NCBI GenBank assembly: GCA_038205755.1
Contig: JBBRBN010000012.1
Location: 1-64,000 of the forward strand
Direction: 5' to 3'
Source: JANNWF01 sp038205755
GTDB taxonomy: Bacteria; Pseudomonadota; Gammaproteobacteria; Xanthomonadales; Xanthomonadaceae
Length of the DNA: 64,000 nt
Shown: positions 33,106-43,680 of the stretch, one piece after another
How the letters are laid out: each line of letters begins with the position of its first letter
Numbering within the stretch: position 1 is the first letter of the stretch
Notes under the pieces: generated by a model
Databases searched by the model: none
What the model saw: the letters and a program-made list of their open reading frames with translations, nothing else
What the model was told of the DNA's origin: nothing
Made by a program: the position numbers and the translations under genes

Positions 33106-33856
33106 TGAGTATGCGTTCCTCGAGGTGCTGCTCAGGATCAAACAGCAGGGTCACCGTTCGGGTCGTGGACTCACGGATCGTGACTTCGACAATGTCACGC
33201 ACCTCGGAAGAATCGGCAGTCGCGCTCACCGGCCGCTTGTAGTGGTCGAGAATCTCGAAGCGCACTTCGGTGTGCGAGCGAAGGATCGCTCCGCGCCAGC
33301 GACGCGGCCGAAACGGACTGATCGGCGTCATCGCCAGCACCGCACTGTCGAGCGGCAGAATGGGGCCGTGGGCAGACAGGTTGTAGGCGGTGCTGCCGGC
33401 CGGCGTGGACACCAGAACGCCGTCGCAGACCAGTTCGTCCAGCCGGACGTCGCCGTTCAGGTAGACCCGGATCTTGGCCGCCTGTTTGGTTTGCCGCAGC
33501 AGCGACACCTCGTTGAAGGCCACCGCCTCGATGGTGTTGCCGGATTCAGACTGGGCCGACATTTCCAGTGGCCGCAGGACCGCCGGGTGGGCGCGGTTGA
33601 TGCGCTCCACCAGATCGTCTGGACGATGCTGATTCATCAGGAAACCGACCGTGCCGGCCTTCATCCCGTACACGGGTTTGTCATGCGCACGGTGCCGGTG
33701 CAGGGTCTGCAGCATGAAGCCGTCGCCACCCAGCGCGACGATGACATCACAGTTGCTGATCGAACACTCGCCGTAGCGAGCGCGCAGGAGTTTGATCGCG
33801 TCCTGCGCCTCAGGCGTCCGACTGGCTTCGAACGCCAGGCGCGGCGGGGTCGACAT
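33086..33856 (-). CDS. nadK: NAD kinase
   Basis: Phosphorylates NAD to NADP using ATP, in the cytoplasm. The 256 residues carry the diagnostic VIVALGGDGFMLQTLHRH with the GGDG motif, GTVGFLMN, NEVSLLRQ and DGVLVSTPAGSTAYNLSAHGPIL. The catalytic Asp is in the GGDG motif. Start: the ATG at 33856 has GGAG upstream (MSTPPRLAFEAS). The frame to 33898 is not needed. Length is shorter than E. coli NadK (292), as often found in Xanthomonadales. It overlaps the 5'-nucleotidase start by 20 bases. Confidence 0.93.
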   Translation of the reverse strand: MSTPPRLAFEASRTPEAQDAIKLLRARYGECSISNCDVIVALGGDGFMLQTLHRHRAHDKPVYGMKAGTVGFLMNQHRPDDLVERINRAHPAVLRPLEMSAQSESGNTIEAVAFNEVSLLRQTKQAAKIRVYLNGDVRLDELVCDGVLVSTPAGSTAYNLSAHGPILPLDSAVLAMTPISPFRPRRWRGAILRSHTEVRFEILDHYKRPVSATADSSEVRDIVEVTIRESTTRTVTLLFDPEQHLEERILNEQFAH

Positions 33857-33880
33857 GGTGGCTCCAAAGCGGGACTCGGG

Positions 33881-33898
33881 GTGCTCCGATAGGAGCAC
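33881..33898. terminator. Small hairpin between nadK and gdhB
   Basis: GTGCTCC-GATA-GGAGCAC forms a perfect 7-bp stem with a 4-base loop between the gdhB stop (minus) and the nadK start. It lacks a clear T-run, so it is a weak terminator candidate for gdhB. Confidence 0.4.
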
Positions 33899-33946
33899 GC
33901 CAGTGGCGCAGGCGCAAGGCCAGTGCGCCCAGCCGCCGCCCTTCGC

Positions 33947-36900
33947 TCAACGCTCTGCGTAGGTGACCAGCTGCGCCAGACGCCGCACAGCGACCGACAC
34001 CGTTGGATAGTCCGCCGTGCGCTGGGCGCGAATCTCCGAGAACATCTGCAGAGTGAAACGCAGCGCGGGATCGTCGCGCTCTACCCAGGCGGCGACCCGA
34101 CGATCAATCGACGTGGCGTCGTCAACCAGCAGCTGCGCCACCAGCGCGCTCTGCTGGGCCTGCAGTTCATCGCGAAGCACGCCGCGAGCCAGCGCGTGCC
34201 AGCGGCCGTCAACCGGGAGTGACTCAATGCGGTCTGCCAGCCAGCGCAGGTGCAGTACCTGGCCGACCTCGGAGCCAATCCGGCCCACGTCGAGCACCTG
34301 CACGTTGTGATCATGGGCGACCTCGATCATATCCAGCGCCGATCCCAGCTGAGGCAGCAGCGACAGCCGTTCTGCGAGTGCCTGGGGAAACCCAAGATCC
34401 AGCCAGCGGGCGCGGTCTTCGGCAAATTCGGTCTTGTCATCGCCGCACAGCACCCTGCTCAGACCCGACGACAATGCCGCGATGCCCGGCTGATAGCGCG
34501 CCACGGACGCGGCGATGTCGCGCCGCTCGCCTGGCCGCTGCAGCAGCCAGCGGGTCATTGCCCGCAGCACGTTCCAGATCCGCAGCAGCGCGTCGACCTG
34601 AACCGCCTCGCTTACCTTGCCGTCCAGCGCATCGATTTCGCCCCATGACTGGCGGGCGTCAATCACCTCGCGGGCGATGCTGTAAGCCTTGGCCACAGAG
34701 GCGGAACTCTCGCCGGTGTCCTCCTGCATGCGCATTACAAAGGTAGAGCCCATCCGGTTGACCATCGAGTTGGTCACTGCGGTGGCGATGATCTCGCGGC
34801 GCAGACGATGCCGCTGCATGTGTTCGCCGAAGCGCTCGCGCAGCGGTTGCGGAAAGTAGCGGGCCAGTTCCTTGGAAAGATAGGGATCCTCCGGCACATC
34901 CGAGTCCAGCAGCTGCTGGTAGGCAACAATCTTGGAGTACGAAAGCAGGATCGAGAGCTCTGGTCGGGTCAGCCCTAGGCCACGCGATTTGCGCTCGGAG
35001 AACTCGGCATCCGATGGCAGGTACTCCAGCGTCCGGTCCAGCAGCCCCTTGGACTCCAGCGTGCGGATGAAATGCTGCTTGGAGCCCAGTCGGGTCAGAC
35101 TCATGCGCTCCATCAGACTGATCGCCTGGTTCTGCCGATAGTTGTCGACCAGCACCAGCTGCTCGACCTCGTCGGTCATCTGCGCCAACAGCGCATTGCG
35201 CTCTGCCAGCGTCATCTCTTCACGGGCAACGGCGTCGTTGAGCAGGATCTTGATGTTGACCTCGTGATCCGAGGTGTCGACGCCCGCCGAGTTGTCGATG
35301 AAGTCGGTGTTGAGCAGGACGCCCGCCTTGGCTGCCTCGACCCGGCCGAGCTGGGTCATGCCCAGGTTGCCGCCCTCGCCCACCACCCGGCAGCGCAGCT
35401 CGGCGCCGTCAACCCGGATGGCGTTGTTGGCGCGGTCGCCGACCTCGGCGTGGGTCTCACCGCTCGCCTTGACGTAGGTGCCGATGCCGCCGTTCCAGAG
35501 CAGATCGACCGGTGCCTTCAGGATCGCTGCAAGCAGATCATTGGGCGCCATCGATTCGACAGCGGCGTCAATGCCCAGCGATTTTCGCACCTCCGGGCCA
35601 ATCGGAATGCGCTTGGCGCTGCGCGGCCAAACGCCGCCGCCAGCGCTGATCAGGTCCTTGCCGTAGTCGTCCCAGCTGGAGCGCGGCAGTGCAAACAGTC
35701 GCTGCCGCTCGGCAAAACTGGCTGCCGCATCGGGAGCCGGGTCGATAAAAATGTGTCGGTGATCGAACGCCGCCAGCAGACGGATATGCCGCGACAGCAG
35801 CATGCCATTGCCGAACACGTCGCCCGACATGTCGCCAACGCCGGCGCAGCTGAAGTCCTCGGTCTGACAGTCGCGGCCCAGCGCCCGGAAATGCCGCTTG
35901 ACCGATTCCCAGCCGCCCTTGGCCGTGATGCCCATGCCCTTGTGGTCGTAACCGACCGAGCCACCCGACGCGAACGCATCGCCAAGCCAGAAGCCGTGCT
36001 CTTCTGCAATCGAATTGGCGATGTCGGAGAACGACGCCGTGCCTTTGTCGGCCGCCACCACCAGATACGGGTCTTCCGCGTCGTGCCGCACCACGTCCTG
36101 CGGGTGCACCAGCGTGCCCTCGACCAGGTTGTCGGTGATGGTCAGCAGGCCCGTGATGAACAGCCGATAGCAGGCGATTCCCTCGGCCAGCACGGCGTCG
36201 CGGTCGCCGGTCGCCGGCGAGTGCTTGACGAAGAATCCACCCTTCGCGCCCACCGGTACGATCACCGTATTCTTGACCGTCTGCGCCTTGACCAGCCCCA
36301 GCACCTCGGTGCGGAAGTCCTCGCGGCGGTCCGACCAGCGCAATCCGCCGCGCGCGACCGGCCCAAAGCGCAGGTGCACGCCTTCGACCCGCGGCCCGTA
36401 AACGAAGATCTCGCGATACGGTTTCGGCTTCGGCAGGTCCGGCACCAGCGCGGGGTCGAACTTGAAGCTGATGGTCTCGGCAAAGCGTCCTTGCGGCCGC
36501 TGGTAGAAGCTGGTCCGCAGCGTCGCCCGGATAACCTTGGTGAAGCTGCGCAGAATGCGATCCTCGTCGATGCTGGACACGCCATCCATCAGGCCGGCCA
36601 GCGCATCTTCCGCGGCAGCCATCTGGGCCAGACGCGGCGCGCCGCGGGCAGCCACCAAGGCGTCAATCAGCGTCGCCGCTGCGTGGTTGGAGTCGGCCAA
36701 AGCCCGCAGCTCATGGCCAATGCGGGCCTGACCCCGGGCAATGTCTTCGGCGCTTTCGCTGCCGGTGGCCGGATGGAACTTGGCTTCGAACAGCTCGACC
36801 AGCAACCGCGCCAGCAGCGGGTAGCGCGCCAGCGTCTCCTCCATGTAGGTCTGCGAAAACGGCACGGCCGTCTGCAGCAGGAACTTGCAGTAGCCGCGCA

Positions 36901-38872
36901 GCATGGCGACCTGCCGCCAGCCCAGACCGGCAAGCAGCAGCAGACGATTGAACGCGTCGCTTTCGGCCTGGCCGCGCCAGATGGCCTCGAACGCGGTGGC
37001 AAATGGCTCGCGCAGGCGCTCAACGTCAACCTCGAGACCCTGCGGCGGATCGATCTCGAAGTCCTGGATGAAGATGCTGTCGCCACCCACTTTGAGTTCG
37101 AACGGGTGCTCAGCCAACACTCGCAGCCCCATGTTCTCCATCATTGGCAGCGCGTCAGACAGCGCAATATCGCTGCCCAGTCGGAACAGCTTGATGCGCA
37201 ATCCGCCGGTCGCGGGCCGATGCAGATGGATGCGCAGATCATCGCCGCTGCGCAGCTGAGCGGCCTGTTCGACATCGTCCGCCGCCACGTCAGGGTGGAC
37301 CTGCTCGATGTAGCCCGCCGGCAGCGCGCGGCCATAGCGGTTTGACAGTCGCAGCCCCTTGTCTTCGCCGTGGCGCGCGACCAGCCGCTCGCGCAACTCG
37401 TCCTGCCAGTTGCGCACGATGCGCGCCAGCGCCACTTCCAGCGCCACTTCGTCGACGACCACTGTTGCTCCGCTGCGCGGCCGTATCAGCAGGTGCAGCT
37501 GAGCCAGAGGCGATTCGCCGACCTGGATATTGGTGTCCAGGCGCTCGCCGCTGAGCGCTTCCTTCAGCATTGCCTCGATGCGCTTGCGCACGTCGGTGTT
37601 GAAGCGATCCCGGGGGATGTAAACCAGCGCGGAGAAAAACCGGCCGTAGCGGTCCTGGCGCAGAAACAGCTTGGTCCGTGAGCGTTCCTGCAGGCTCAGA
37701 ATGCCCATCGCGGTCCGCGCCAGCTCGTCGCCGCTGGACTGGAACAGCTCGTCACGCGGCAGGGTTTCCAGAATATGTCGCAGCGCCTTGCCGCTGTGGC
37801 TTCCCGGCGCCAGGCCCGACTGCTGCATCACGTACTCGAAACGCCTGCGCACCAGCGGGATGTCCCACGGACGGCGGTTGTAGGCGCTTGAGGTGTACAG
37901 ACCGAGAAACCGCGCCTCGGCGACCGGGCGCCCGCTGGCATCGAAGCGCAGCACGCCGATGTAGTCCATGTAGCCCGGACGGTGCACCGTCGAGCGCGAG
38001 TTGGTCTTGGTCAGAATCAACGCCTCGGCGGTGCCTGACTGCGGCATCGAATGGGCAGCGAGACTGGTGAGTTTGCGCGGCTTGTCGGTCGCGACTTTGC
38101 TGTGCAGCAGCCCAAGCCCGGACTCGGCGCGCGCGCGCAGCACTTCCTCCTCACCATCGGTTACCACCTCGTACTCGCGGTAGCCAAGAAACGTGAAGTG
38201 GTCGTCCGCCACCCAGCGCAGAAACTCCTGGGCCTCCTGCCGGGCGGCGTCGGAGATCGGCAGCTGTGCCGTGTCGAACGAGTCCGCGACGGTGACCAGC
38301 TTCTGGCGAATCGCCGACCAGTCACGCACGCACACGCGCACGTCGGCCAGGGCGGTCAGGACGCTGGTCTCGATATGGCGCAGCTCGGAGGCTTCCGACT
38401 GGCGGTCGATCTCGATATGGATGATCGACTCGGATTCTCCGCGCTCGCCCATCGTCAGCACGTGGCCACCCGGGTCGCGCGCGACCTTTATCGTTGGATG
38501 GATCAGCGCATGAATCAACACGTCGTGCGAGGCCAGCGACATGCACACCGAATCGACCAGAAACGGCATGTCGTCGTTGATGATCTGCAGCACGCTGTGC
38601 GAGCTCTCCCAGCCGTGTTCGTCCAGCGACGGGTTGAAAATCCTCGCTTTCGGCTGATCCGCTTTGCGCTCGCGCAGCAGGTCCAGCAGGCCGAGCAGCA
38701 GTCCTGACCAGTCGGCGGCGCTGCGGCTGCGGAAATCCTCTTCCGGAATGCGCCGGCAGAATGTTTCCGCCAGCAGCCGTGCGTCCTTGAATCGAGGCGC
38801 AGACAGACGCCCTTTGAGCGCCTCCAGCACGTCTTGGAGGGCGGAGCCGGGAGCGTCGAGTGCGGGGTTCAT
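33947..38872 (-). CDS. gdhB: NAD-dependent glutamate dehydrogenase, 180-kDa class
   Basis: Oxidises glutamate to 2-oxoglutarate and ammonia with NAD, in the catabolic direction. The 1641 residues fit the very large L-GDH-180 family of Pseudomonas and relatives. N-terminal regulatory parts contain ACT-like segments. The central catalytic part includes FVYGPRVEGVHLRFGPVARGGLRWSDR and VGAKGGFFVK, then ADKGTASFSDIANSIAEEHGFWLGDAFASGGSVGYDHKGMGITAKGGWESVKRHF. The C-terminal part includes NTDFIDNSAGVDTSDHEVNIK. The ATG at 38872 starts MNPALDAPGSALQ. It is monocistronic, divergent from a secreted DUF11 protein. Large gaps of reading frame or stops are absent. Confidence 0.95.
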   Translation of the reverse strand: MNPALDAPGSALQDVLEALKGRLSAPRFKDARLLAETFCRRIPEEDFRSRSAADWSGLLLGLLDLLRERKADQPKARIFNPSLDEHGWESSHSVLQIINDDMPFLVDSVCMSLASHDVLIHALIHPTIKVARDPGGHVLTMGERGESESIIHIEIDRQSEASELRHIETSVLTALADVRVCVRDWSAIRQKLVTVADSFDTAQLPISDAARQEAQEFLRWVADDHFTFLGYREYEVVTDGEEEVLRARAESGLGLLHSKVATDKPRKLTSLAAHSMPQSGTAEALILTKTNSRSTVHRPGYMDYIGVLRFDASGRPVAEARFLGLYTSSAYNRRPWDIPLVRRRFEYVMQQSGLAPGSHSGKALRHILETLPRDELFQSSGDELARTAMGILSLQERSRTKLFLRQDRYGRFFSALVYIPRDRFNTDVRKRIEAMLKEALSGERLDTNIQVGESPLAQLHLLIRPRSGATVVVDEVALEVALARIVRNWQDELRERLVARHGEDKGLRLSNRYGRALPAGYIEQVHPDVAADDVEQAAQLRSGDDLRIHLHRPATGGLRIKLFRLGSDIALSDALPMMENMGLRVLAEHPFELKVGGDSIFIQDFEIDPPQGLEVDVERLREPFATAFEAIWRGQAESDAFNRLLLLAGLGWRQVAMLRGYCKFLLQTAVPFSQTYMEETLARYPLLARLLVELFEAKFHPATGSESAEDIARGQARIGHELRALADSNHAAATLIDALVAARGAPRLAQMAAAEDALAGLMDGVSSIDEDRILRSFTKVIRATLRTSFYQRPQGRFAETISFKFDPALVPDLPKPKPYREIFVYGPRVEGVHLRFGPVARGGLRWSDRREDFRTEVLGLVKAQTVKNTVIVPVGAKGGFFVKHSPATGDRDAVLAEGIACYRLFITGLLTITDNLVEGTLVHPQDVVRHDAEDPYLVVAADKGTASFSDIANSIAEEHGFWLGDAFASGGSVGYDHKGMGITAKGGWESVKRHFRALGRDCQTEDFSCAGVGDMSGDVFGNGMLLSRHIRLLAAFDHRHIFIDPAPDAAASFAERQRLFALPRSSWDDYGKDLISAGGGVWPRSAKRIPIGPEVRKSLGIDAAVESMAPNDLLAAILKAPVDLLWNGGIGTYVKASGETHAEVGDRANNAIRVDGAELRCRVVGEGGNLGMTQLGRVEAAKAGVLLNTDFIDNSAGVDTSDHEVNIKILLNDAVAREEMTLAERNALLAQMTDEVEQLVLVDNYRQNQAISLMERMSLTRLGSKQHFIRTLESKGLLDRTLEYLPSDAEFSERKSRGLGLTRPELSILLSYSKIVAYQQLLDSDVPEDPYLSKELARYFPQPLRERFGEHMQRHRLRREIIATAVTNSMVNRMGSTFVMRMQEDTGESSASVAKAYSIAREVIDARQSWGEIDALDGKVSEAVQVDALLRIWNVLRAMTRWLLQRPGERRDIAASVARYQPGIAALSSGLSRVLCGDDKTEFAEDRARWLDLGFPQALAERLSLLPQLGSALDMIEVAHDHNVQVLDVGRIGSEVGQVLHLRWLADRIESLPVDGRWHALARGVLRDELQAQQSALVAQLLVDDATSIDRRVAAWVERDDPALRFTLQMFSEIRAQRTADYPTVSVAVRRLAQLVTYAER

Positions 38873-39167
38873 GGCGGTTGCGTCAGGACAGCGTGGAAGA
38901 GGCGCGAAGTCTAGCGCTCGCCAGACAGGGGCAACACCCCTTTTTGGTGCAGATTGCCGTTTCCTCGACCGGTTTCGCCGTGGACAGTTGCCCGAGATTA
39001 AGGATCGATATCCCGTTGCCAGTCGCGGAGGCGGGCGCGCTCAACGCCGGTGCATCCCCGGTGACTCGGCTCTTGGCAAGTTTGTTGACCACTCCGCGAG
39101 CCGGCATAGCACCCGACCAGGCATTCGCCTGTGCGAAACTCGGAAGATTGCCTCCGGAGGTCCGTCA

Positions 39168-42100
39168 ATGCGATCCCATTCATCAATTTCATTTGCGCTG
39201 ACGCTGATGCTGGGTATTGCGGCATCGCCAGCGTCGGCTCAGGTTTGCGCGACGCCCGGTCTCCAGGGACCGATCGCGGCGCTGTCAGGGGTCGTCAACA
39301 GCTACTACCCGGGCACCGGCGCCCTGGTAGCTGCAACCCGCTCGATTCCGGTGGGCGCCATCGACCTTTCCGCCGGTGGGTCAAGCGCCGCCATAGGAAC
39401 CGGTGACCTGCTGATCGTCATGCAGATGCAGGGCGCCGAGTTCAATAGTTCCAACAGCAACTGCTATGGCGATGGCGTCGGCACAGCAGGTTGCGCCACC
39501 CGTGAAACGACCGCCGCCAACTACTCGGGAGGCAACACTACGGGCAATTACCTGGCCGGCAACTGGGAATACTGCACCGCCGCCGGACCGGTTTCCGGCG
39601 GCGCGGTGCCGGTCAGCTGTGCGGGAGCCGGCGGCAACCTGGTCAATACCTACTCGTCGGCGGTGGCCGGCGTCACTGCCGGCGCCTACCGATACCAGGT
39701 AATCCGGGTACCCCAATACAGCGCCGCCACACTTACGGCGCCCGTGGCTGCGGCAGCCTGGAACGGTGCGACCGGTGGCGTGGTGGCTCTGCAGGTTGCT
39801 GGGGCGCTGAACATGAACACGCAGTCGATTGACGCCAGCCGGCGCGGCTTCCGCGGCGGTGGCGTCACTTTCTTTACTCCGTTCGGCCCGCCCGTGATCG
39901 ATCCGACCAATGGCACCAGCTTCTATCGCGCGGTGGCCGGGGTCATCGTTGCACCGGGTCCCGGCGGCGAACGCGAAGGCAACTTCAAGGGCGAGGGCAG
40001 CGCAGGCACGCCACGTCTGGTCTATAACGGCACCGCGCAAGTCGACACCGGTACGGATGGGTATCCCGGTGGTTCTCGCGGTCGTGGCGCACCGGGCAAT
40101 GCCGGCGGCGGCGGCAACAATCAGAATGCGGGCGGCGGCGGTGGCGGCAACGGTGGCCTCGGCGGCAGCGGCGGCGGTGGCTGGAACGACGTGTCGCGGC
40201 CGACCACATTCCGCGATGCCGGTGGCTTCGGTGGCGACGGCGCGACCCGCGTCGGCAACAACCTGGCGTTGAGTATTGATCGCGCAATCATGGGCGGCGG
40301 CGGCGGCGCGGGGCACGTCGACGGTGGTGGCACCAACTGCCAGCTCGGCGGCTGGGGTGGCAACGGTGGCGGCATCGTGATCGTCAAGGCCGGCCAGTTC
40401 AGCGGATCGGGTTCGCTGCTGGCCGACGGCAACAATGGCTTTCGTCCCAATACGGCCGGGGCGTGTACCGACGCGGCCGGCGGTGCCGGAGCCGGAGGCA
40501 CGGTCTATGTGTCGGCTGATAGCGGTAGCCTCGCGTCGCTCACGATCAATGCGCGCGGCGGCAACGGCCTCAACTCAAGCTTTGCCGAGCACGGCCCGGG
40601 CGGCGGCGGCGGTGGTGGAGTGGTCCGCTACACCGGCCCGGCTGGGGTTCCGGCCATCACGGTCTCCGGCGGCAGCAACGGTCTGGATGCTAACGGCGCC
40701 CCGCAGGGCTCGTTTCCTGCGACCCCGCAGGCGTGGTTTTCAACGCCAGGTGCCAACTCGCTGATCGCATCGGCGGCAACCCCGTCGGCCCAGACCACCC
40801 CGCCCTCGACGGTCTGCTTTCCCAGCCTGACGGTCACCAAGTCCACCAGCACGCCGACCATCCCCTCAGCGACCGGAGCAATCGCCGACTACCTCATCAC
40901 GGTCAGCAATAGCGCTGGAGGTGCGGCAGTATCCGCTGCGATTGTCGACAACGCGCTGCCACCTGGCTGGGAAGTCCAGACGGTGAATTCGGTGGTGTTC
41001 GCTCCGAGTCTTTCATCGACTGCCGTCGGCGGCTTCGTCGAAGGGGCCGTGGCCGGTCAACCGGCACTGCCCGGTGCGCCCGGCGGACCGGCCGATCTGC
41101 AGCCCCTGGCGGCGGCGCCGTCGTCCACGAGCGCGCCGTTCTTCAGACGCCTCACGGTTCCGGGCAACGGCAATGCGACGGTTGGATTCTCGGTTGCGGT
41201 GAGCGACGCGACGGCGGTCGGCACCTATCACAACTCCGCTGGCGTGCAGTATCTGGATCCGACCCGTACGGTGGCCGACACCGTTATCGCGCCGGATCTC
41301 AACAACCTCGCCAATCGCTGCTCAACGGTGGCCGCCGACCTCACGGGCTGCTCTTCCGCCGACAACAGTGTCGCCGCCACCACCAATTCGACCTATGCGG
41401 CCGGTGGCGTCGTGCCGGGTGCGAACTACAGCGGCCTGGGCGCCGGCCCAACCGCCGAGGACGTGACCCTGTTGGCAGATATAGCCGTCAGCAAGTCGGC
41501 GCTGCCTGCCGCTTTCACCGTTGGCTCCAGCGGGCAGCAGTACAGCTTGGTCGGTCGCAACAACGGTCGCGCCATCGCCAACCGGATTTTTGCCAACCAT
41601 CAGGCATCGGACCAGCTTGCCACCGCGCTTGCCGCGCCTTCGCTTGAGATCAGCGACACGCTGCCGACCGGTATCACGGTGACGTCCGTCAGCAGCAGCA
41701 ATGCCGGTGTTTGGACCTGCACGCCGAGCATGGCGGGCACGCTGCTCACCTGCAGTTCCAGCGCTGCTGTGTATCCGCTGGCGGCGGCCAGTGACTTTGT
41801 CACCATTACGGCAGACCTGGCGATTTCGAGCGCCGCGTGCCCGGGTCCGCAGGTCAACACCGCACAGATCACGGTGCCGACCGTCGGTGATGCGATTCCC
41901 CTCAACAATGCCGGCTCGGTCTCGACCGCTATTGGCTGCTCATCGGATCTCCGCGCCGAGAAGGATAACGGCGGCACGACGCTGGTGAGTGGGGCAACCA
42001 CGGACTACACCCTGACCTTCAGCAACCTCGGCCCGGCGGCGGCGCATGGTGCGGTGGTGACTGACTCGCCGAGTGCAGGCTTGTCCAGCTGCAGCGTGAC

Positions 42101-42248
42101 GGGCTGTGCCAGCGCCGGTGGCGGCAGCTGTCCGGCACCGGGTCAGTGGCCCGACCTATTTGCTGCGGGCGTCGCGCTACCGCTGTTCCCAACCGCATCC
42201 AGCGTAACCTTTACCGTCAGCTGCACGGTGACGGCCACCGGCCTGTAA
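39168..42248 (+). CDS. Secreted Gly-rich, DUF11-containing surface protein
   Basis: A 1026-residue exported protein with a signal peptide (SISFALTLMLGIAASPASA, cleavage near residue 25). The N-terminal part after the leader (VCATPGLQGPIAALSGVVNSYYPG) is followed by a Gly-rich block at about residues 265-470 (GGGGNNQN and similar runs). The remainder has repeats of the DUF11/conserved-repeat type: LTVTKSTSTPTIPSATGAIADYLITVSNS, then DIAVSKSALPA, and DLRAEKDNGGTTLVSG with TLTFSNLGPAAA. Such proteins are cell-surface adhesins or envelope proteins. No autotransporter barrel, LPXTG or membrane anchor is visible at the C-terminus (ending FTVSCTVTATGL). ATG with GGAGG 7 bases upstream. Confidence 0.8.
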   Translation: MRSHSSISFALTLMLGIAASPASAQVCATPGLQGPIAALSGVVNSYYPGTGALVAATRSIPVGAIDLSAGGSSAAIGTGDLLIVMQMQGAEFNSSNSNCYGDGVGTAGCATRETTAANYSGGNTTGNYLAGNWEYCTAAGPVSGGAVPVSCAGAGGNLVNTYSSAVAGVTAGAYRYQVIRVPQYSAATLTAPVAAAAWNGATGGVVALQVAGALNMNTQSIDASRRGFRGGGVTFFTPFGPPVIDPTNGTSFYRAVAGVIVAPGPGGEREGNFKGEGSAGTPRLVYNGTAQVDTGTDGYPGGSRGRGAPGNAGGGGNNQNAGGGGGGNGGLGGSGGGGWNDVSRPTTFRDAGGFGGDGATRVGNNLALSIDRAIMGGGGGAGHVDGGGTNCQLGGWGGNGGGIVIVKAGQFSGSGSLLADGNNGFRPNTAGACTDAAGGAGAGGTVYVSADSGSLASLTINARGGNGLNSSFAEHGPGGGGGGGVVRYTGPAGVPAITVSGGSNGLDANGAPQGSFPATPQAWFSTPGANSLIASAATPSAQTTPPSTVCFPSLTVTKSTSTPTIPSATGAIADYLITVSNSAGGAAVSAAIVDNALPPGWEVQTVNSVVFAPSLSSTAVGGFVEGAVAGQPALPGAPGGPADLQPLAAAPSSTSAPFFRRLTVPGNGNATVGFSVAVSDATAVGTYHNSAGVQYLDPTRTVADTVIAPDLNNLANRCSTVAADLTGCSSADNSVAATTNSTYAAGGVVPGANYSGLGAGPTAEDVTLLADIAVSKSALPAAFTVGSSGQQYSLVGRNNGRAIANRIFANHQASDQLATALAAPSLEISDTLPTGITVTSVSSSNAGVWTCTPSMAGTLLTCSSSAAVYPLAAASDFVTITADLAISSAACPGPQVNTAQITVPTVGDAIPLNNAGSVSTAIGCSSDLRAEKDNGGTTLVSGATTDYTLTFSNLGPAAAHGAVVTDSPSAGLSSCSVTGCASAGGGSCPAPGQWPDLFAAGVALPLFPTASSVTFTVSCTVTATGL

Positions 42249-42263
42249 CCCCGCAGCCGCGAT

Positions 42264-42292
42264 GGCTGGGCCCGCGCGAGGCCGGCCCAGCC
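42264..42292. terminator. Hairpin terminator after the DUF11 gene
   Basis: A 9-bp perfect stem GGCTGGGCC/GGCCCAGCC with an 11-base loop lies between the stop of the DUF11 gene and the stop of the convergent acyl-CoA dehydrogenase, able to serve both. Confidence 0.6.
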
Positions 42293-42310
42293 AACCGTTA
42301 ACGGGGCGAC

Positions 42311-43471
<1,161 letters not shown>

Positions 43472-43680
43472 GGGCTGCTTCCTGCGTTGAGGGTGGCTTG
43501 AAGTTTACAGATTGGCTGCGAAGGCGGCATGCAGACCGCGCAGCCCAGCTCAGCGCAGGCCGCTCGCATGCCTGCAGCGGCGCTGTCCGGCGGCTATTTC
43601 AGGTGCCGTTCGCCCATGGCCTACGAATGATCGCAGCGACACTGCCCTGCGGCGCGCGCCGACGTCACCCGCGCCTCGGG

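Noticed and set aside
35072..37345. 757-codon plus-strand frame opposite gdhB
   Set aside because: It is a very long shadow frame caused by codon bias in gdhB; no family features appear.
39381..40316. 311-codon minus-strand frame opposite the Gly-rich block
   Set aside because: The antisense of Gly-rich repeats gives Ala/Arg/Thr-rich translation without a start signal.
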